A DNA stretch of 64,000 nucleotides from Chromobacterium violaceum ATCC 12472 (GTDB taxonomy: Bacteria > Pseudomonadota > Gammaproteobacteria > Burkholderiales > Chromobacteriaceae). Position 1 is the stretch's first letter. Every line of letters begins with the position of its first letter. Where the stretch lies: assembly GCF_000007705.1 (NCBI RefSeq), contig NC_005085.1, positions 620,001 to 684,000 on the forward strand. The letters are read 5' to 3'. Made by a program: the position numbers and the translations under genes. The notes under the pieces were generated by a model. That model did not search any database, had not been told where the DNA came from, and worked only from the letters and a program-made list of their open reading frames with translations. Below are positions 1-9,018 of this stretch, in pieces.

Positions 1-351
1 CTCGGCGTCGCTGAAGTGCTCGCGCAGCGGCTGGTAGAGGCTGTCCGGCGCGCGGGTTTCTCCTATCCGGGTCACCGCTTCGGTCCAGGCGATGGCGGCC
101 GCCTCGCGCGGGCTCAGCGCGTCCGCCGCGTCCCAGCCGGCCAATTGGTCCAGTTTTTCCTGGCTTTCGCCGCGGCGGCGCAGCGCCTGGCTGTGCAGCT
201 TCAGGCAGAAGGCGCAGCCGTTCAGTTGCGCCACGCGCAGATAGGCCAGTTCGATCAGCGGCAGGCCCAGGCCGCTTTCCGCCAGCGCGTTCTTGCAGGC
301 GAGCAATCCCTGATAAGCCTTGGGCGACAGCTGGGTGTAGTCCAGTCTCAT
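1..351 (-). CDS. AhpD-like carboxymuconolactone decarboxylase family protein (3' end outside window)
   Basis: The first 117 residues are visible and the C-terminus lies beyond position 1. The protein has the AhpD-like core: a helical stretch 'ELAYLRVAQLNGCAFC' with a CxxC pair at residues 46 and 49 and a histidine at 53, followed by a conserved 'EAAAIAWTEAVT' helix. In this family the CxxC/His site supports thiol-based peroxidase activity. The start ATG at 351 is five bases from the end of the DUF2798 gene, so the two are probably cotranscribed and divergent from the LysR gene. The substrate is unknown. A simple carboxymuconolactone decarboxylase role is less likely given the CxxC motif. Confidence 0.85.
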   Translation of the reverse strand, partial: MRLDYTQLSPKAYQGLLACKNALAESGLGLPLIELAYLRVAQLNGCAFCLKLHSQALRRRGESQEKLDQLAGWDAADALSPREAAAIAWTEAVTRIGETRAPDSLYQPLREHFSDAE

Positions 352-355
352 GATT

Positions 356-625
356 TCATCCTTTCTGGTTCAGCGCCGGCTGGCCGGCGGCGGCTTGTGC
401 GCGTCCGCTCAGCAGGCGTTGTGTAAGGCGGTGGATGGGCGGCGCCAGCAGCAGCACCGCGCAGAAGGCGGCGGGCCAGGCGGAGGCGAAGGCGTGCAGC
501 CAGCGGCCGATGAAGTCCGGACGCAGGCCCAGGTTCAGCCAGCAGACCCAGGCGGTCATCAGGAAAGACATCGCCGCCGACATCAGCAGCGAGAACAGCA
601 GGCGTTGTCTCAGGGCGAGGCTCAT
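356..625 (-). CDS. DUF2798 family small membrane protein
   Basis: This 89-residue protein has two predicted membrane helices, at about residues 8-30 and 45-65. The pattern of short loops and 'SFLMTAWVCWLNLG' and 'WLHAFASAWPAAF' segments matches the DUF2798 family as I recall it. The function of that family is unknown. It is the first gene of a two-gene unit with the AhpD-like gene, divergent from the LysR regulator across about 100 bases, which suggests that regulator controls it (inference). Confidence 0.75.
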   Translation of the reverse strand: MSLALRQRLLFSLLMSAAMSFLMTAWVCWLNLGLRPDFIGRWLHAFASAWPAAFCAVLLLAPPIHRLTQRLLSGRAQAAAGQPALNQKG

Positions 626-723
626 GATGGCGCTCCGTTCGGTTAACGATGAGCCGAGTCTAGCCAGGAGCGAATTGTGAAAATAGAATCAAAAAATAAA
701 TTTCAAATTCCATTTTTGCAATC

Positions 724-1617
724 ATGCTGGATGATCTGGATTTATTCGTCGCGATTGTGGACGCCGGCAGCTTGAGCGCGGCGGCCAAACGCATGGCGAT
801 GCCGGCGGCGACGCTGACCCGCCGCCTGCAGGCGCTGGAGGCCGAGCTGGGGTGCAAGCTGCTGAACCGCAGCGCGCGCAGGCTGGTGCCGACCAATGAG
901 GGCTGGCAGTACTACGAGCAGTGCAAACCCTTGCTGGCGGCGTTGCGCCAGGCCGCCGACTCGCTGGACGCGACCCTGAACCGGGTGGAGGGCGTGGTGC
1001 GGGCGATGGCGCCGGTGAGCATGGCCAACAGCCTGCTGCTGCCGGTGTGGCAGCGCTTGCTGCAGCGCCATCCGGCGGTGCGCTTGGAGCTGGTCTTGAG
1101 CAATGGCACCGAGGATGTGTGGGCGATGGGGGGCGACCTGGCGATACGGGTCGGGCCGCAGCCGGACTCGCAGTTGAATCAGCGCAAGCTGGGCCAGGTG
1201 AGCGCGGTGCTGGCGGCGGCGCCGTCGTATCTTGAGGCGCGCGGACGGCCGCAGGCGTTCGAGCAGTTGGCCGGGCACGACCTGTTGCTGACCACGCCGC
1301 TGCAGAACTGGAAACTGCATCGCGTCGACGGCGATGAGGAGAGAAGTTTGCCGGACGGCGCGCGGCTGCTGGTCAACGACATGCTGCTGGGGGTGAGAAT
1401 GGCGGAGGCCGGCTGCGGCGTGGTGCTGTGTCCGCTGAGCCAATGCCATCGCGAGCTGGCGGATGGCCGCCTGGAGAGGATATTGCAGGACTGGTGGATT
1501 CCGCCGCGTCCGGTGTATGCGGTGTGGCCGCAGCGCCGGGCGATGCCGGCCCGGGTGCGGGCGTTGCTGGACATCTTGCTGGAATTCGCGGCCGAGGAGC
1601 CGCTGCTGCGGTCTTGA
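724..1617 (+). CDS. LysR family transcriptional regulator
   Basis: This 297-residue protein is of normal LysR length. Residues 1-60 form the winged helix-turn-helix ('LFVAIVDAGSLSAAAKRMAMPAA', then 'RRLQALEAELGCKLLNR'). Residues from about 90 to 295 form the substrate-binding-like effector domain. It is transcribed away from the DUF2798/AhpD-like pair, the classic arrangement in which a LysR regulator controls its divergent neighbours from the shared AT-rich gap at about 650-723. The effector is unknown. It resembles the CrgA/YafC-type subgroup in overall pattern. Confidence 0.92.
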   Translation: MLDDLDLFVAIVDAGSLSAAAKRMAMPAATLTRRLQALEAELGCKLLNRSARRLVPTNEGWQYYEQCKPLLAALRQAADSLDATLNRVEGVVRAMAPVSMANSLLLPVWQRLLQRHPAVRLELVLSNGTEDVWAMGGDLAIRVGPQPDSQLNQRKLGQVSAVLAAAPSYLEARGRPQAFEQLAGHDLLLTTPLQNWKLHRVDGDEERSLPDGARLLVNDMLLGVRMAEAGCGVVLCPLSQCHRELADGRLERILQDWWIPPRPVYAVWPQRRAMPARVRALLDILLEFAAEEPLLRS

Positions 1618-1635
1618 GGCGCGCCGTCGCCGGCT

Positions 1636-2151
1636 TTATTTCCGAACCGGCTTGGGCAGCAGTTCCAGCCGGGTGCCGGACAGGCGGTCGTGCAGGTGGC
1701 GGCGGTCCTTGTCGTAGTAGCGGGCCAGAAAGGGCACCAGCCACCAGACCAGCGCCAGCCATTTCGCCGCCGGATGGTCGCCGTAGCTGCGCTGCCATCC
1801 CAGATAGGAGATCACCGGCAAGCCGACGAACAGCATCGCCGCGACGGCGAAGCGCATCAGCGCCTGCTGCCAGTTGAGCAGCCGGCCGTCGGCGGTCACC
1901 AGCCGGATGTGCCAGGTCTTCATCGCCGCGGTCTGGCCGCTGCGGGTCCAGCAATAGCCGAAATAGGCGAACAGCACGCCGGCGGCGGCCAACTGGATCA
2001 GGCTGTGCAGCAGCCAGGCGTCTTGGCCCAGCGCCAGCTGCAGCGGAGTGATCGCGGCGCTGGTGATCAGCAGCATGGCGATGATCAGCAGCGATTCGTA
2101 GAACAGGCTGGCGAGGCAGCGGGCGAGACTGGGGACGGCGAGTTCGGTCAT
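1636..2151 (-). CDS. RDD family membrane protein
   Basis: This 171-residue protein begins MTELAVPSLARCLASLFYES, the typical RDD opening in which R-x(n)-D and a following aspartate give the family its name. Hydrophobic helices lie at about residues 15-40 and 50-70, a 'KTWHIRLVTADGR' segment follows, and the C-terminus has 'RRHLHDRLSGTRL', the usual RDD ending. Its start overlaps the stop of the DUF3106 gene by four bases, so it is the last gene of the sigma factor operon. RDD proteins are proposed to be transport or envelope proteins; no substrate can be given. Confidence 0.85.
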   Translation of the reverse strand: MTELAVPSLARCLASLFYESLLIIAMLLITSAAITPLQLALGQDAWLLHSLIQLAAAGVLFAYFGYCWTRSGQTAAMKTWHIRLVTADGRLLNWQQALMRFAVAAMLFVGLPVISYLGWQRSYGDHPAAKWLALVWWLVPFLARYYDKDRRHLHDRLSGTRLELLPKPVRK

Positions 2152-2546
2152 GGGGCGGAGGCGGCGGGTGGTTTGGCGGTGTGCGAGCGCAACCGGCGCA
2201 ACGCGAGTTCGCGTTGCCCGGGCGGCAGTTGCTGCAGTTTTTTCCAGTTGGCGCGGATCTCGTCGCGCTGTTGTTCGCTCAGCTCGGTCCAGGCCTTGAG
2301 CCGCCGCTGCAGCCGCTGCTGTTCGCCGGGCGTCAGGTCGGCGAAGCGGGGGACGATGGTCAGCAGATCCTGCTTCTTGTCGGGCGCGTAACGGTTCCAG
2401 TCGGCCGCCAGCGGCGCCAGCACTTGCTGTTGCTCGCTGTTGAGTTGTTCCCAGCGGGGATCGGCCAGGGGGGAGGCGTGGGCGAGGTTCGGTATCAGCA
2501 GACCGGCCAGGCACGCGGCGCTGGCCAGCCATCCGGCCTTATTCAT
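2148..2546 (-). CDS. DUF3106 domain-containing exported protein
   Basis: This 132-residue protein has a signal peptide at about residues 1-25 (ending near AHASP). A charged helical domain follows with repeated W/L spacing ('WEQLNSEQQQVLAPLA', 'WTELSEQQRDEIRANWKK'), which is the DUF3106 signature. It probably sits in the periplasm. It lies in the operon sigma factor, DUF3619, DUF3106, RDD, overlapping both neighbours by a few bases. This gene order is common in betaproteobacteria. Function is unknown; by position it may belong to an envelope stress or anti-sigma module (inference). Confidence 0.8.
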   Translation of the reverse strand: MNKAGWLASAACLAGLLIPNLAHASPLADPRWEQLNSEQQQVLAPLAADWNRYAPDKKQDLLTIVPRFADLTPGEQQRLQRRLKAWTELSEQQRDEIRANWKKLQQLPPGQRELALRRLRSHTAKPPAASAP

Positions 2547-2919
2547 GCAACCCCCGGCTGAAATGCGGCTCCAGCAAGGAATCCAGCGGTAGGTCCTGGG
2601 ACAGTACCGAGGCGTCCACGGCGTCGGTTTCGGCGATCAGGCCCTCCGCCAGCATCAGGCCGGCGCCGGTGATCACGGCGAAGCCCAGCGCGGCGCTGCC
2701 GCGCTTCAGCAGCAGGGTGTGGCGTTGCGCCCAGAGCAGGATCTTTTCCTGCAGGCTGCAGTCTTCGGCGGCGCGTTGTTCGAAGCGGCGCAGCGCGGCG
2801 GCGCGCGCCTGTTTCAGGCGGGCCATCTGGCGGGCGCTCGGGTCGGAGTGGGGATTGTCCAGGATGCGGGCGATGTGGACGGGCAAATGCTCTCCCTGCC
2901 CGTCGTTGGCGTGTTTCAT
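2539..2919 (-). CDS. DUF3619 family membrane protein
   Basis: The start ATG at 2919 gives a 126-residue protein overlapping the sigma factor stop by four bases. The N-terminal half is cytoplasmic and charged ('VHIARILDNPHSDPSARQMARLKQARAAAL'). One membrane helix lies at about residues 75-95, and the C-terminal tail would be periplasmic. The arrangement of a cytoplasmic N-terminus, single helix and sigma-linked position resembles an anti-sigma factor, but no zinc-binding anti-sigma motif is visible. Role as a sigma partner is therefore inference from position and topology. Confidence 0.75.
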   Translation of the reverse strand: MKHANDGQGEHLPVHIARILDNPHSDPSARQMARLKQARAAALRRFEQRAAEDCSLQEKILLWAQRHTLLLKRGSAALGFAVITGAGLMLAEGLIAETDAVDASVLSQDLPLDSLLEPHFSRGLHE

Positions 2920-3482
2920 AGCAATACTCCCTTCTGCGCAAGAATGGCCGCCAGGGTGTGGTTGGCCCGCGAGCAGTGCGTCTTCACGCTGCCCTCGGAG
3001 CAACCCATGACCAGAGCGGTTTCGGCAACATCCAGTCCCTCCCAGTAACGCAGCAGGAAGGCCTCGCGTTGACGGGCGGGCAGGAGCTGCAGCGACGCGT
3101 CTATCATCTGCGCCACTTCCTTGCGCTGGTACCACTGTTCCGGGTTGGTGTGCGCCTCGTCGGCTGCGACGTCCAGGGTTTCGAGCGGATCGAGGGAGTC
3201 GTCCTCGGCGTGGGTGGGAATCAGCGACGACAGCAGGGTGCTGACGAAGCTGCGCACCTTGCTGCGGCGATAATGATCGCGGATGGTGTTTTGCAGGATG
3301 CGCTGGAAAATCAGCGGCAGCTCGTGCGCGGGCGCGTGCGCGTAGCGGTCGGCCAGCTTCATCATCGAGTCTTGCACGATGTCGAGCGCATTGTCTTCCT
3401 GCCGCACCGCGTACAGCGCCTGCTTGAAGGCGCGCTTCTCCACCGACTCGAGGAAGTCGGCCATTTCCTTGCGGCTTGCCAT
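2916..3482 (-). CDS. RNA polymerase sigma factor, ECF type
   Basis: This 188-residue protein has sigma-70 region 2 at about residues 15-80 ('EDNALDIVQDSMMKLAD' with 'RILQNTIRDHYRR') and region 4 at about residues 125-180 ('LQLLPARQREAFLLRYWEGL', then 'AETALVMGCSEGSVKTHCSRA'). That is a compact ECF-like sigma factor. It heads a leftward operon of DUF3619, DUF3106 and RDD genes with overlapping reading frames. The divergent neighbour is ilvI. The regulon cannot be seen from the sequence. Confidence 0.9.
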   Translation of the reverse strand: MASRKEMADFLESVEKRAFKQALYAVRQEDNALDIVQDSMMKLADRYAHAPAHELPLIFQRILQNTIRDHYRRSKVRSFVSTLLSSLIPTHAEDDSLDPLETLDVAADEAHTNPEQWYQRKEVAQMIDASLQLLPARQREAFLLRYWEGLDVAETALVMGCSEGSVKTHCSRANHTLAAILAQKGVLL

Positions 3483-3675
3483 CTGTGCATTTCAGGTTGA
3501 TGCCAACCAAAGATGTTAGCAGAGCATGATTCACTAGGCTAGTGGCAGTTTTTCTTCTGAAATAACCGTGGCTTAGCGGCATTTTGCACCTGCACAAAAT
3601 CACTTGACCATGCTTTGAGCAATACGCTAAGGTCTTTGAGCAAACGGGATGAAATCAACACGAAATAGAGGCGAT

Positions 3676-5442
3676 ATGCAGATATCGGGCGCCGAAATTG
3701 TAGTCCGCTGCCTGCAGGAAGAGGGGGTCGAATTCGTCTTCGGCTATCCGGGTGGCGCGGTACTGGAAATCTACGATGCCATCTTCCGGCAGGACAAGTT
3801 CAAACACGTGCTGGTAAGGCACGAACAGGCGGCGGTCCATGCCGCCGACGCCTATTCGCGCTCCAGCGACAAGGTGGGCGTGGCGCTGGTGACCTCCGGT
3901 CCCGGCGCGACCAATGCCGTGACCGGCATCGCCACCGCCTACATGGATTCCATCCCGATGGTGGTGATCTCCGGCCAGGTGCCTTCCCCGGCCATCGGCC
4001 TGGACGCGTTCCAGGAAGTGGACATGGTGGGCATCACCCGTCCCTGCGTGAAGCACAACTTCCTGGTCAAGGACGTGAACGAGATCGCCGCGACCATCAA
4101 GAAGGCGTTCTACATCGCCAAGAGCGGCCGTCCCGGCCCGGTGGTGGTGGACATCCCCAAGGACGTGACCCAGGCGCGCGCCGAGTTCCGCTATCCGGAC
4201 AGCGTGCACATCCGCTCCTACGTGCCGGCCACCCGCGGGCACAGCGGACAGATCAAGAAAGCGGTGAACCTGCTGCTTGAGGCCAAGCGTCCTTATATCT
4301 ACGTCGGCGGCGGCGCCGTGCAGGGCCGCGCCGAAGCCGAGGTGACCGAGCTGGTGCGGTCCTTGAACCTGCCGTGTACCAACACCCTGATGGGCCTGGG
4401 CGCCTATCCGGGTTCGGACCGGCAGTTCCTGGGCATGCTGGGCATGCACGGCACCTACGAAGCCAATATGGCGATGCAGTACTGCGACGTGCTGGTGGCG
4501 GTGGGCGCGCGTTTCGACGACCGCGTGATCAGCGTGCCCTCGCACTTCCTCGGCCAGGCCAAGAAAATCATCCACATCGACGTGGATCCGTCGTCGATCT
4601 CCAAGCGCGTCAAGGCCGACATCCCCATCGTCGGCGACGTCAAGCTGGTGCTGCGCGAGATGCTGGACCAACTGAAGCAGGCCGGCCAGAAGCCGGACGG
4701 CTCGGCGCTGAACCAGTGGTGGAAGCAGATCGAGGAATGGCGCGGCCACGACTGTCTGCTGTACGCGCCGTCGGACGAGCTGATCAAGCCGCAGATGGTG
4801 GTAGAGACGCTGTACGACATCACCGGCGGCCAGGCCATCGTCACCTCCGACGTCGGCCAGCACCAGATGTGGGCGGCGCAGTACTACAAGTTCGACCGGC
4901 CCAAGCAGTGGCTGAATTCCGGCGGCCTCGGCACCATGGGCTTCGGCCTGCCGGCGGCCATCGGCGCGCAGCTGGCCAACCCCAACGCGCAGGTGGCCTG
5001 CATCACCGGCGAGGGATCGATCCAGATGAACATCCAGGAACTGTCCACCGCCAAGCAGTATCACACCCCGGTAAAGGTGGTGGCGCTGAACAACCGCTAC
5101 CTGGGCATGGTGCGCCAGTGGCAGGAGTTCTTCTACGGCACCCGCTACTCCGAGTCCTACATGGACGCGCTGCCGGACTTCGTCAAGATCGCCGAGGCCT
5201 ACGGCCACATCGGCTTCAAGGTGGAGAATCCGGCCGACGTGGAGCCGGTGCTGCGCGAGGCGTTCAGCGACAAGCTGAAGGAGCGCCTGGTGTTCCTGGA
5301 TTTCCGCACCGACCAGTCGGAGAACGTGTTCCCGATGATCCAGAACGGCAAGGGCCTGGATCAGATGGACCTGCCGGCGCACATGCGCGCCGTCCAGCAG
5401 GTGCCTTTCGAGAACAACCGTGACTACGGCAACATGTGCTAA
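3676..5442 (+). CDS. ilvI: Acetolactate synthase large (catalytic) subunit
   Basis: Catalyses the thiamine diphosphate-dependent condensation of pyruvate to acetolactate (or with 2-oxobutyrate), the first common step of valine, leucine and isoleucine synthesis. The start ATG at 3676 (MQISGAEIVVRCLQEEGV) matches the family N-terminus and follows an AGAGGCG ribosome site; an in-frame upstream ATG at 3649 is less likely. The cofactor-activating glutamate is Glu50 ('VRHEQAAVHAA'). The thiamine diphosphate/Mg motif is the 'GEGSIQMN...LNN' stretch at about residues 448-475. It is about 588 residues long, as usual. The regulatory subunit follows directly. Confidence 0.97.
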   Translation: MQISGAEIVVRCLQEEGVEFVFGYPGGAVLEIYDAIFRQDKFKHVLVRHEQAAVHAADAYSRSSDKVGVALVTSGPGATNAVTGIATAYMDSIPMVVISGQVPSPAIGLDAFQEVDMVGITRPCVKHNFLVKDVNEIAATIKKAFYIAKSGRPGPVVVDIPKDVTQARAEFRYPDSVHIRSYVPATRGHSGQIKKAVNLLLEAKRPYIYVGGGAVQGRAEAEVTELVRSLNLPCTNTLMGLGAYPGSDRQFLGMLGMHGTYEANMAMQYCDVLVAVGARFDDRVISVPSHFLGQAKKIIHIDVDPSSISKRVKADIPIVGDVKLVLREMLDQLKQAGQKPDGSALNQWWKQIEEWRGHDCLLYAPSDELIKPQMVVETLYDITGGQAIVTSDVGQHQMWAAQYYKFDRPKQWLNSGGLGTMGFGLPAAIGAQLANPNAQVACITGEGSIQMNIQELSTAKQYHTPVKVVALNNRYLGMVRQWQEFFYGTRYSESYMDALPDFVKIAEAYGHIGFKVENPADVEPVLREAFSDKLKERLVFLDFRTDQSENVFPMIQNGKGLDQMDLPAHMRAVQQVPFENNRDYGNMC

Positions 5443-5452
5443 GGCGGCCGGC

Positions 5453-5944
5453 ATGCGACACATCCTATCCATACTTCTGGAAAACGAGGCGGGCGCGCTG
5501 TCGCGCGTCGTCGGGCTGTTTTCGGCCCGCGCCTACAACATCGATTCGCTGACAGTGTCCACCACCGAGGACCCGACATTGTCGCGGATGACCATCGTCA
5601 CCCACGGTTCCGACGAAGTCATCGAGCAGATCACCAAGCAGCTCAACAAGCTGATCGAGGTGGTCAAGGTGATAGACCTCAACGAATCCGAGCACATCGA
5701 ACGCGAGATGATGCTGATCAAGGTCCGCGCCGTAGGCAAGGACCGCGAGGAGATGAAGCGCATGGCCGACATCTTCCGCGGACGCATCATCGACGTGACG
5801 GAAAAGACTTACACCATCGAGCTGACTGGTACGAGCGACAAGCTCGGCGCCTTTATCGAGGCGGTGGACCGCACAGTGATCCTGGAAACGGTCCGTACCG
5901 GCGCATCCGGCATCGGTCGAGGCGAGCGGGTTCTGAAAATCTGA
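5453..5944 (+). CDS. ilvH: Acetolactate synthase small (regulatory) subunit
   Basis: A protein of 163 residues, the same length as E. coli IlvH. It has an N-terminal ACT domain ('MRHILSILLENEAGALSRVVGLFSARAYNIDSL') and a C-terminal ALS_ss_C domain ('REMMLIKVRAVGKDREEM'). It binds valine for feedback inhibition and activates the IlvI catalytic subunit. The ATG at 5453 lies ten bases after the ilvI stop. An extended in-frame start at 5420 would overlap ilvI and lacks family support. Confidence 0.97.
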   Translation: MRHILSILLENEAGALSRVVGLFSARAYNIDSLTVSTTEDPTLSRMTIVTHGSDEVIEQITKQLNKLIEVVKVIDLNESEHIEREMMLIKVRAVGKDREEMKRMADIFRGRIIDVTEKTYTIELTGTSDKLGAFIEAVDRTVILETVRTGASGIGRGERVLKI

Positions 5945-5967
5945 GCAGGGCTTGAGAAGTCCCTTAG

Positions 5968-7008
<1,041 letters not shown>

Positions 7009-7035
7009 TCGATCAACAGTCTGTTGTGGATGACG

Positions 7036-7060
7036 AAGCCGGGCGCAAGCCCGGCTTTTT
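7036..7060 (+). terminator. Rho-independent terminator of ilvIHC
   Basis: A perfect nine-base stem (AAGCCGGGC / GCCCGGCTT) with a GCAA tetraloop, followed by TTTTT, lies 27 bases after the ilvC stop. Confidence 0.9.
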
Positions 7061-7186
7061 CACGCTAATAACATAAAGGCATAAGGGTAGAAATTATTTT
7101 TGTAAGAAATGTTAATTTTCATTAAGATCTTGGGTTCCGAGTAATTGATCTACTGCTGAAAAGCTGTTGAAAACCAAGATAAATTC

Positions 7187-7549
7187 ATGAAGCACAAAAT
7201 CTGTTTGCCGTTGTGGGTGGGTGTTGTCGCGGCGTTGTCGGCATGCTCTTCTTTCAAAGCCACCATCCTGCCGCAGCAGCAGGGGACCTACACGGCTGTT
7301 GCCGCTTCCGGCACCTACAAGGGCGCGATAGAGAACGCGGTCGGCAAGGCCGGCGAAGTTTGCAAGAAGCAGGACAGGAAACTGGTCGTCCTCGACCGCA
7401 AGGAAGAGTCCAAGGGCCAGGATGATGGGGAGCTGGTCAAAGTGGCGAAGACCGCCACCGACGTGATGCTCAGGCTTTCCACGCTGGGCATGGTTTCCAT
7501 CAGCAGCGACGAAGACTACAAGGTCTCGCTGCTGTTCAAATGCGAGTAA
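7187..7549 (+). CDS. Putative lipoprotein of unknown function
   Basis: This 120-residue protein has a lipoprotein signal peptide; the lipobox LSAC places the modified cysteine at residue 20. The mature part is small and mostly beta and charged, with a second cysteine pair near 'GEVCKKQDRK' and the C-terminal 'LLFKCE'. I do not recognise a family. It overlaps the next lipoprotein gene by ten bases, and both proteins end in a short 'FKC/FRC' motif, so they may be related or act together. An AT-rich upstream region (7061-7186) could hold the promoter. Confidence 0.7.
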   Translation: MKHKICLPLWVGVVAALSACSSFKATILPQQQGTYTAVAASGTYKGAIENAVGKAGEVCKKQDRKLVVLDRKEESKGQDDGELVKVAKTATDVMLRLSTLGMVSISSDEDYKVSLLFKCE

Positions 7550-7869
7550 GCCGTATGAGCCTGTGTCGGGGACTGGGCCTGGTCTTGCTGCTGTCGCTGG
7601 CGGGCTGCGCCAGCCTGGAGCGCGCGCTGGCCCCCGAGGTAGGCATCACTACCCGCCAGCAGGCCGATGGCGGATATGAGATGCGCGCTCAGGGGCAGAA
7701 CGGCTATATCGCGATCAAGAAGGCGAACCATGCCACGCACAAGCTGTGCATGAACCAGGGCATGAAAGTGGCGGATCTGAACCAGGAAGAGCTGGACAAG
7801 CTGTCAGCATCTGAGGCGCAGCCGGGCGCGGTGATCCAGCTTCGCTTTCGTTGCGTCAAGTACGACTGA
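7540..7869 (+). CDS. Putative lipoprotein of unknown function
   Basis: This protein of 104-109 residues has a lipoprotein signal ending in LAGC. Start could be ATG 7540 or ATG 7555; the latter gives a more typical short signal. The mature part contains 'LCMNQGMKVADLNQEELDKL' and ends 'QLRFRCVKYD', resembling the end of the preceding gene. It is translationally coupled to that gene. Function unknown; a small outer-membrane-anchored periplasmic protein is the best description. Confidence 0.65.
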   Translation: MRVSRMSLCRGLGLVLLLSLAGCASLERALAPEVGITTRQQADGGYEMRAQGQNGYIAIKKANHATHKLCMNQGMKVADLNQEELDKLSASEAQPGAVIQLRFRCVKYD

Positions 7870-7891
7870 TAGACTGGCGTCGGTTTAGGCG

Positions 7892-7942
7892 AACGGCTGT
7901 CCGGCCTGGGGTAAGCGCCCCGGAGCCGCGACAGCCGTTTTG
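7892..7942 (+). terminator. Candidate terminator after the lipoprotein pair
   Basis: Arms AACGGCTGT (7892-7900) and ACAGCCGTT (7931-7939) close a longer structured loop that contains a smaller GGGG/CCCC helix, followed by a short T run. The unusually long loop lowers confidence. Confidence 0.5.
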
Positions 7943-7992
7943 TCCATCCTTGAGCGGCAGCGCTTGCGCGCCGAGCGGGAAACGCGTCCGGC

Positions 7993-8835
7993 TCAGGACG
8001 CCATCGCCTCGCCCATCCGCACCGGGCTGGCGGCTTGCCACTGCGGATTGAATTTGAGCGGACCAGCCGGGTACAGCAGCACCACGGTGGAGCCGAGCAG
8101 GAAGCGGCCCATTTCCTCGCCCTTGGCCAGGCGGATGTCCTGGCCGCGGTAATCCCATTTTTCCACCGCCGGCCGGCGCGGCGGATTGACCACGCCATGC
8201 CAGACGGTGGCCATGCTGCCGACGATGGTGGCGCCGACCAGCACCATCACGAAGGGCTGGCTTTGCTCGTCCTCGAACACGCATACCACCCGCTCGTTGC
8301 GGGCGAACAGACGGTCCACGCCGCGTGCGGTGGCGGGATTCACCGAGTACAGGTCGCCGGGCACATACGTCATTTCCAGCAGCCTGCCGGCGCAAGGCAT
8401 GTGGATGCGGTGATAGTCGCGCGGGCTGAGGTAGATGGTGGCGAAGTGGCCGTCGGCGAAGCGGGCGGCGAGATCGGCATCGCCGGCCAATAGCGCGGTG
8501 GCGCTGTAATCGCGGCCCTTGGCTTGGAAGATGCGGCCGCTGTCGATGGCGCCGAGCTGGCTGACCGCGCCGTCCACCGGGCAGACGAGGCGAGCGTCGG
8601 CCACGGGGCGGACGCCCGGCTTGAGCGCGCGAGTGAAGAAATCATTGAAGGTGGCGTAGGCCGCCGGATCGCTGTCGGCGGCTTCGCCCATGTCCACGTT
8701 GTAGCGGGCGATGAAACGGCGGATGGCGGCCGTGGTGATGCCGCCGCCCTTCCAGTCTGCGAAGCGGCCCGCCAGCCGGGTCAGCGCCAGTTTGGGCAGG
8801 ATATGTTGAGACAGCACGAACAGGCGCTCGGACAC
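7993..8835 (-). CDS. psd: Phosphatidylserine decarboxylase proenzyme
   Basis: Makes phosphatidylethanolamine from phosphatidylserine at the inner membrane. The 280-residue protein has the family blocks 'NDFFTRALKPGVRP', 'PVDGAVSQLG', 'LSPRDYHRIHMPCAG' and 'YSVNPATARGVDRLFARNERV'. It ends with the self-cleavage motif LGST at about residue 248, where cleavage between Gly and Ser creates the pyruvoyl cofactor on the small alpha chain. The aspartate in 'PVDGA' and the histidine in 'DYHRIHMP' are the catalytic partners. It appears monocistronic. Confidence 0.96.
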   Translation of the reverse strand: MSERLFVLSQHILPKLALTRLAGRFADWKGGGITTAAIRRFIARYNVDMGEAADSDPAAYATFNDFFTRALKPGVRPVADARLVCPVDGAVSQLGAIDSGRIFQAKGRDYSATALLAGDADLAARFADGHFATIYLSPRDYHRIHMPCAGRLLEMTYVPGDLYSVNPATARGVDRLFARNERVVCVFEDEQSQPFVMVLVGATIVGSMATVWHGVVNPPRRPAVEKWDYRGQDIRLAKGEEMGRFLLGSTVVLLYPAGPLKFNPQWQAASPVRMGEAMAS

Positions 8836-8891
8836 GGGCGTTTCCTGATAATGGTAGTGAACCTCGCATTATATCGCAGCTAGCCGGAACC

Positions 8892-8914
8892 GGCCCGCCG
8901 TCTGGCGGCGGGCC
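8892..8914. repeat. GC-rich inverted repeat between psd and the DUF2860 gene
   Basis: Nine-base arms GGCCCGCCG and CGGCGGGCC flank a five-base loop. No T run follows on either strand, so it may only be a weak terminator or an mRNA 3' end structure for the leftward outer membrane protein gene. Confidence 0.4.
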
Positions 8915-9018
8915 AATCCATCCTTGCGCGCCCCTAGCGCTGGCCGCGGGGCCGCCGCCGCCGCGCCACGTCGAATGACGGGTCGCCGGCGCGGCGAAGG
9001 AAGCGTGTTTCGGCTTGA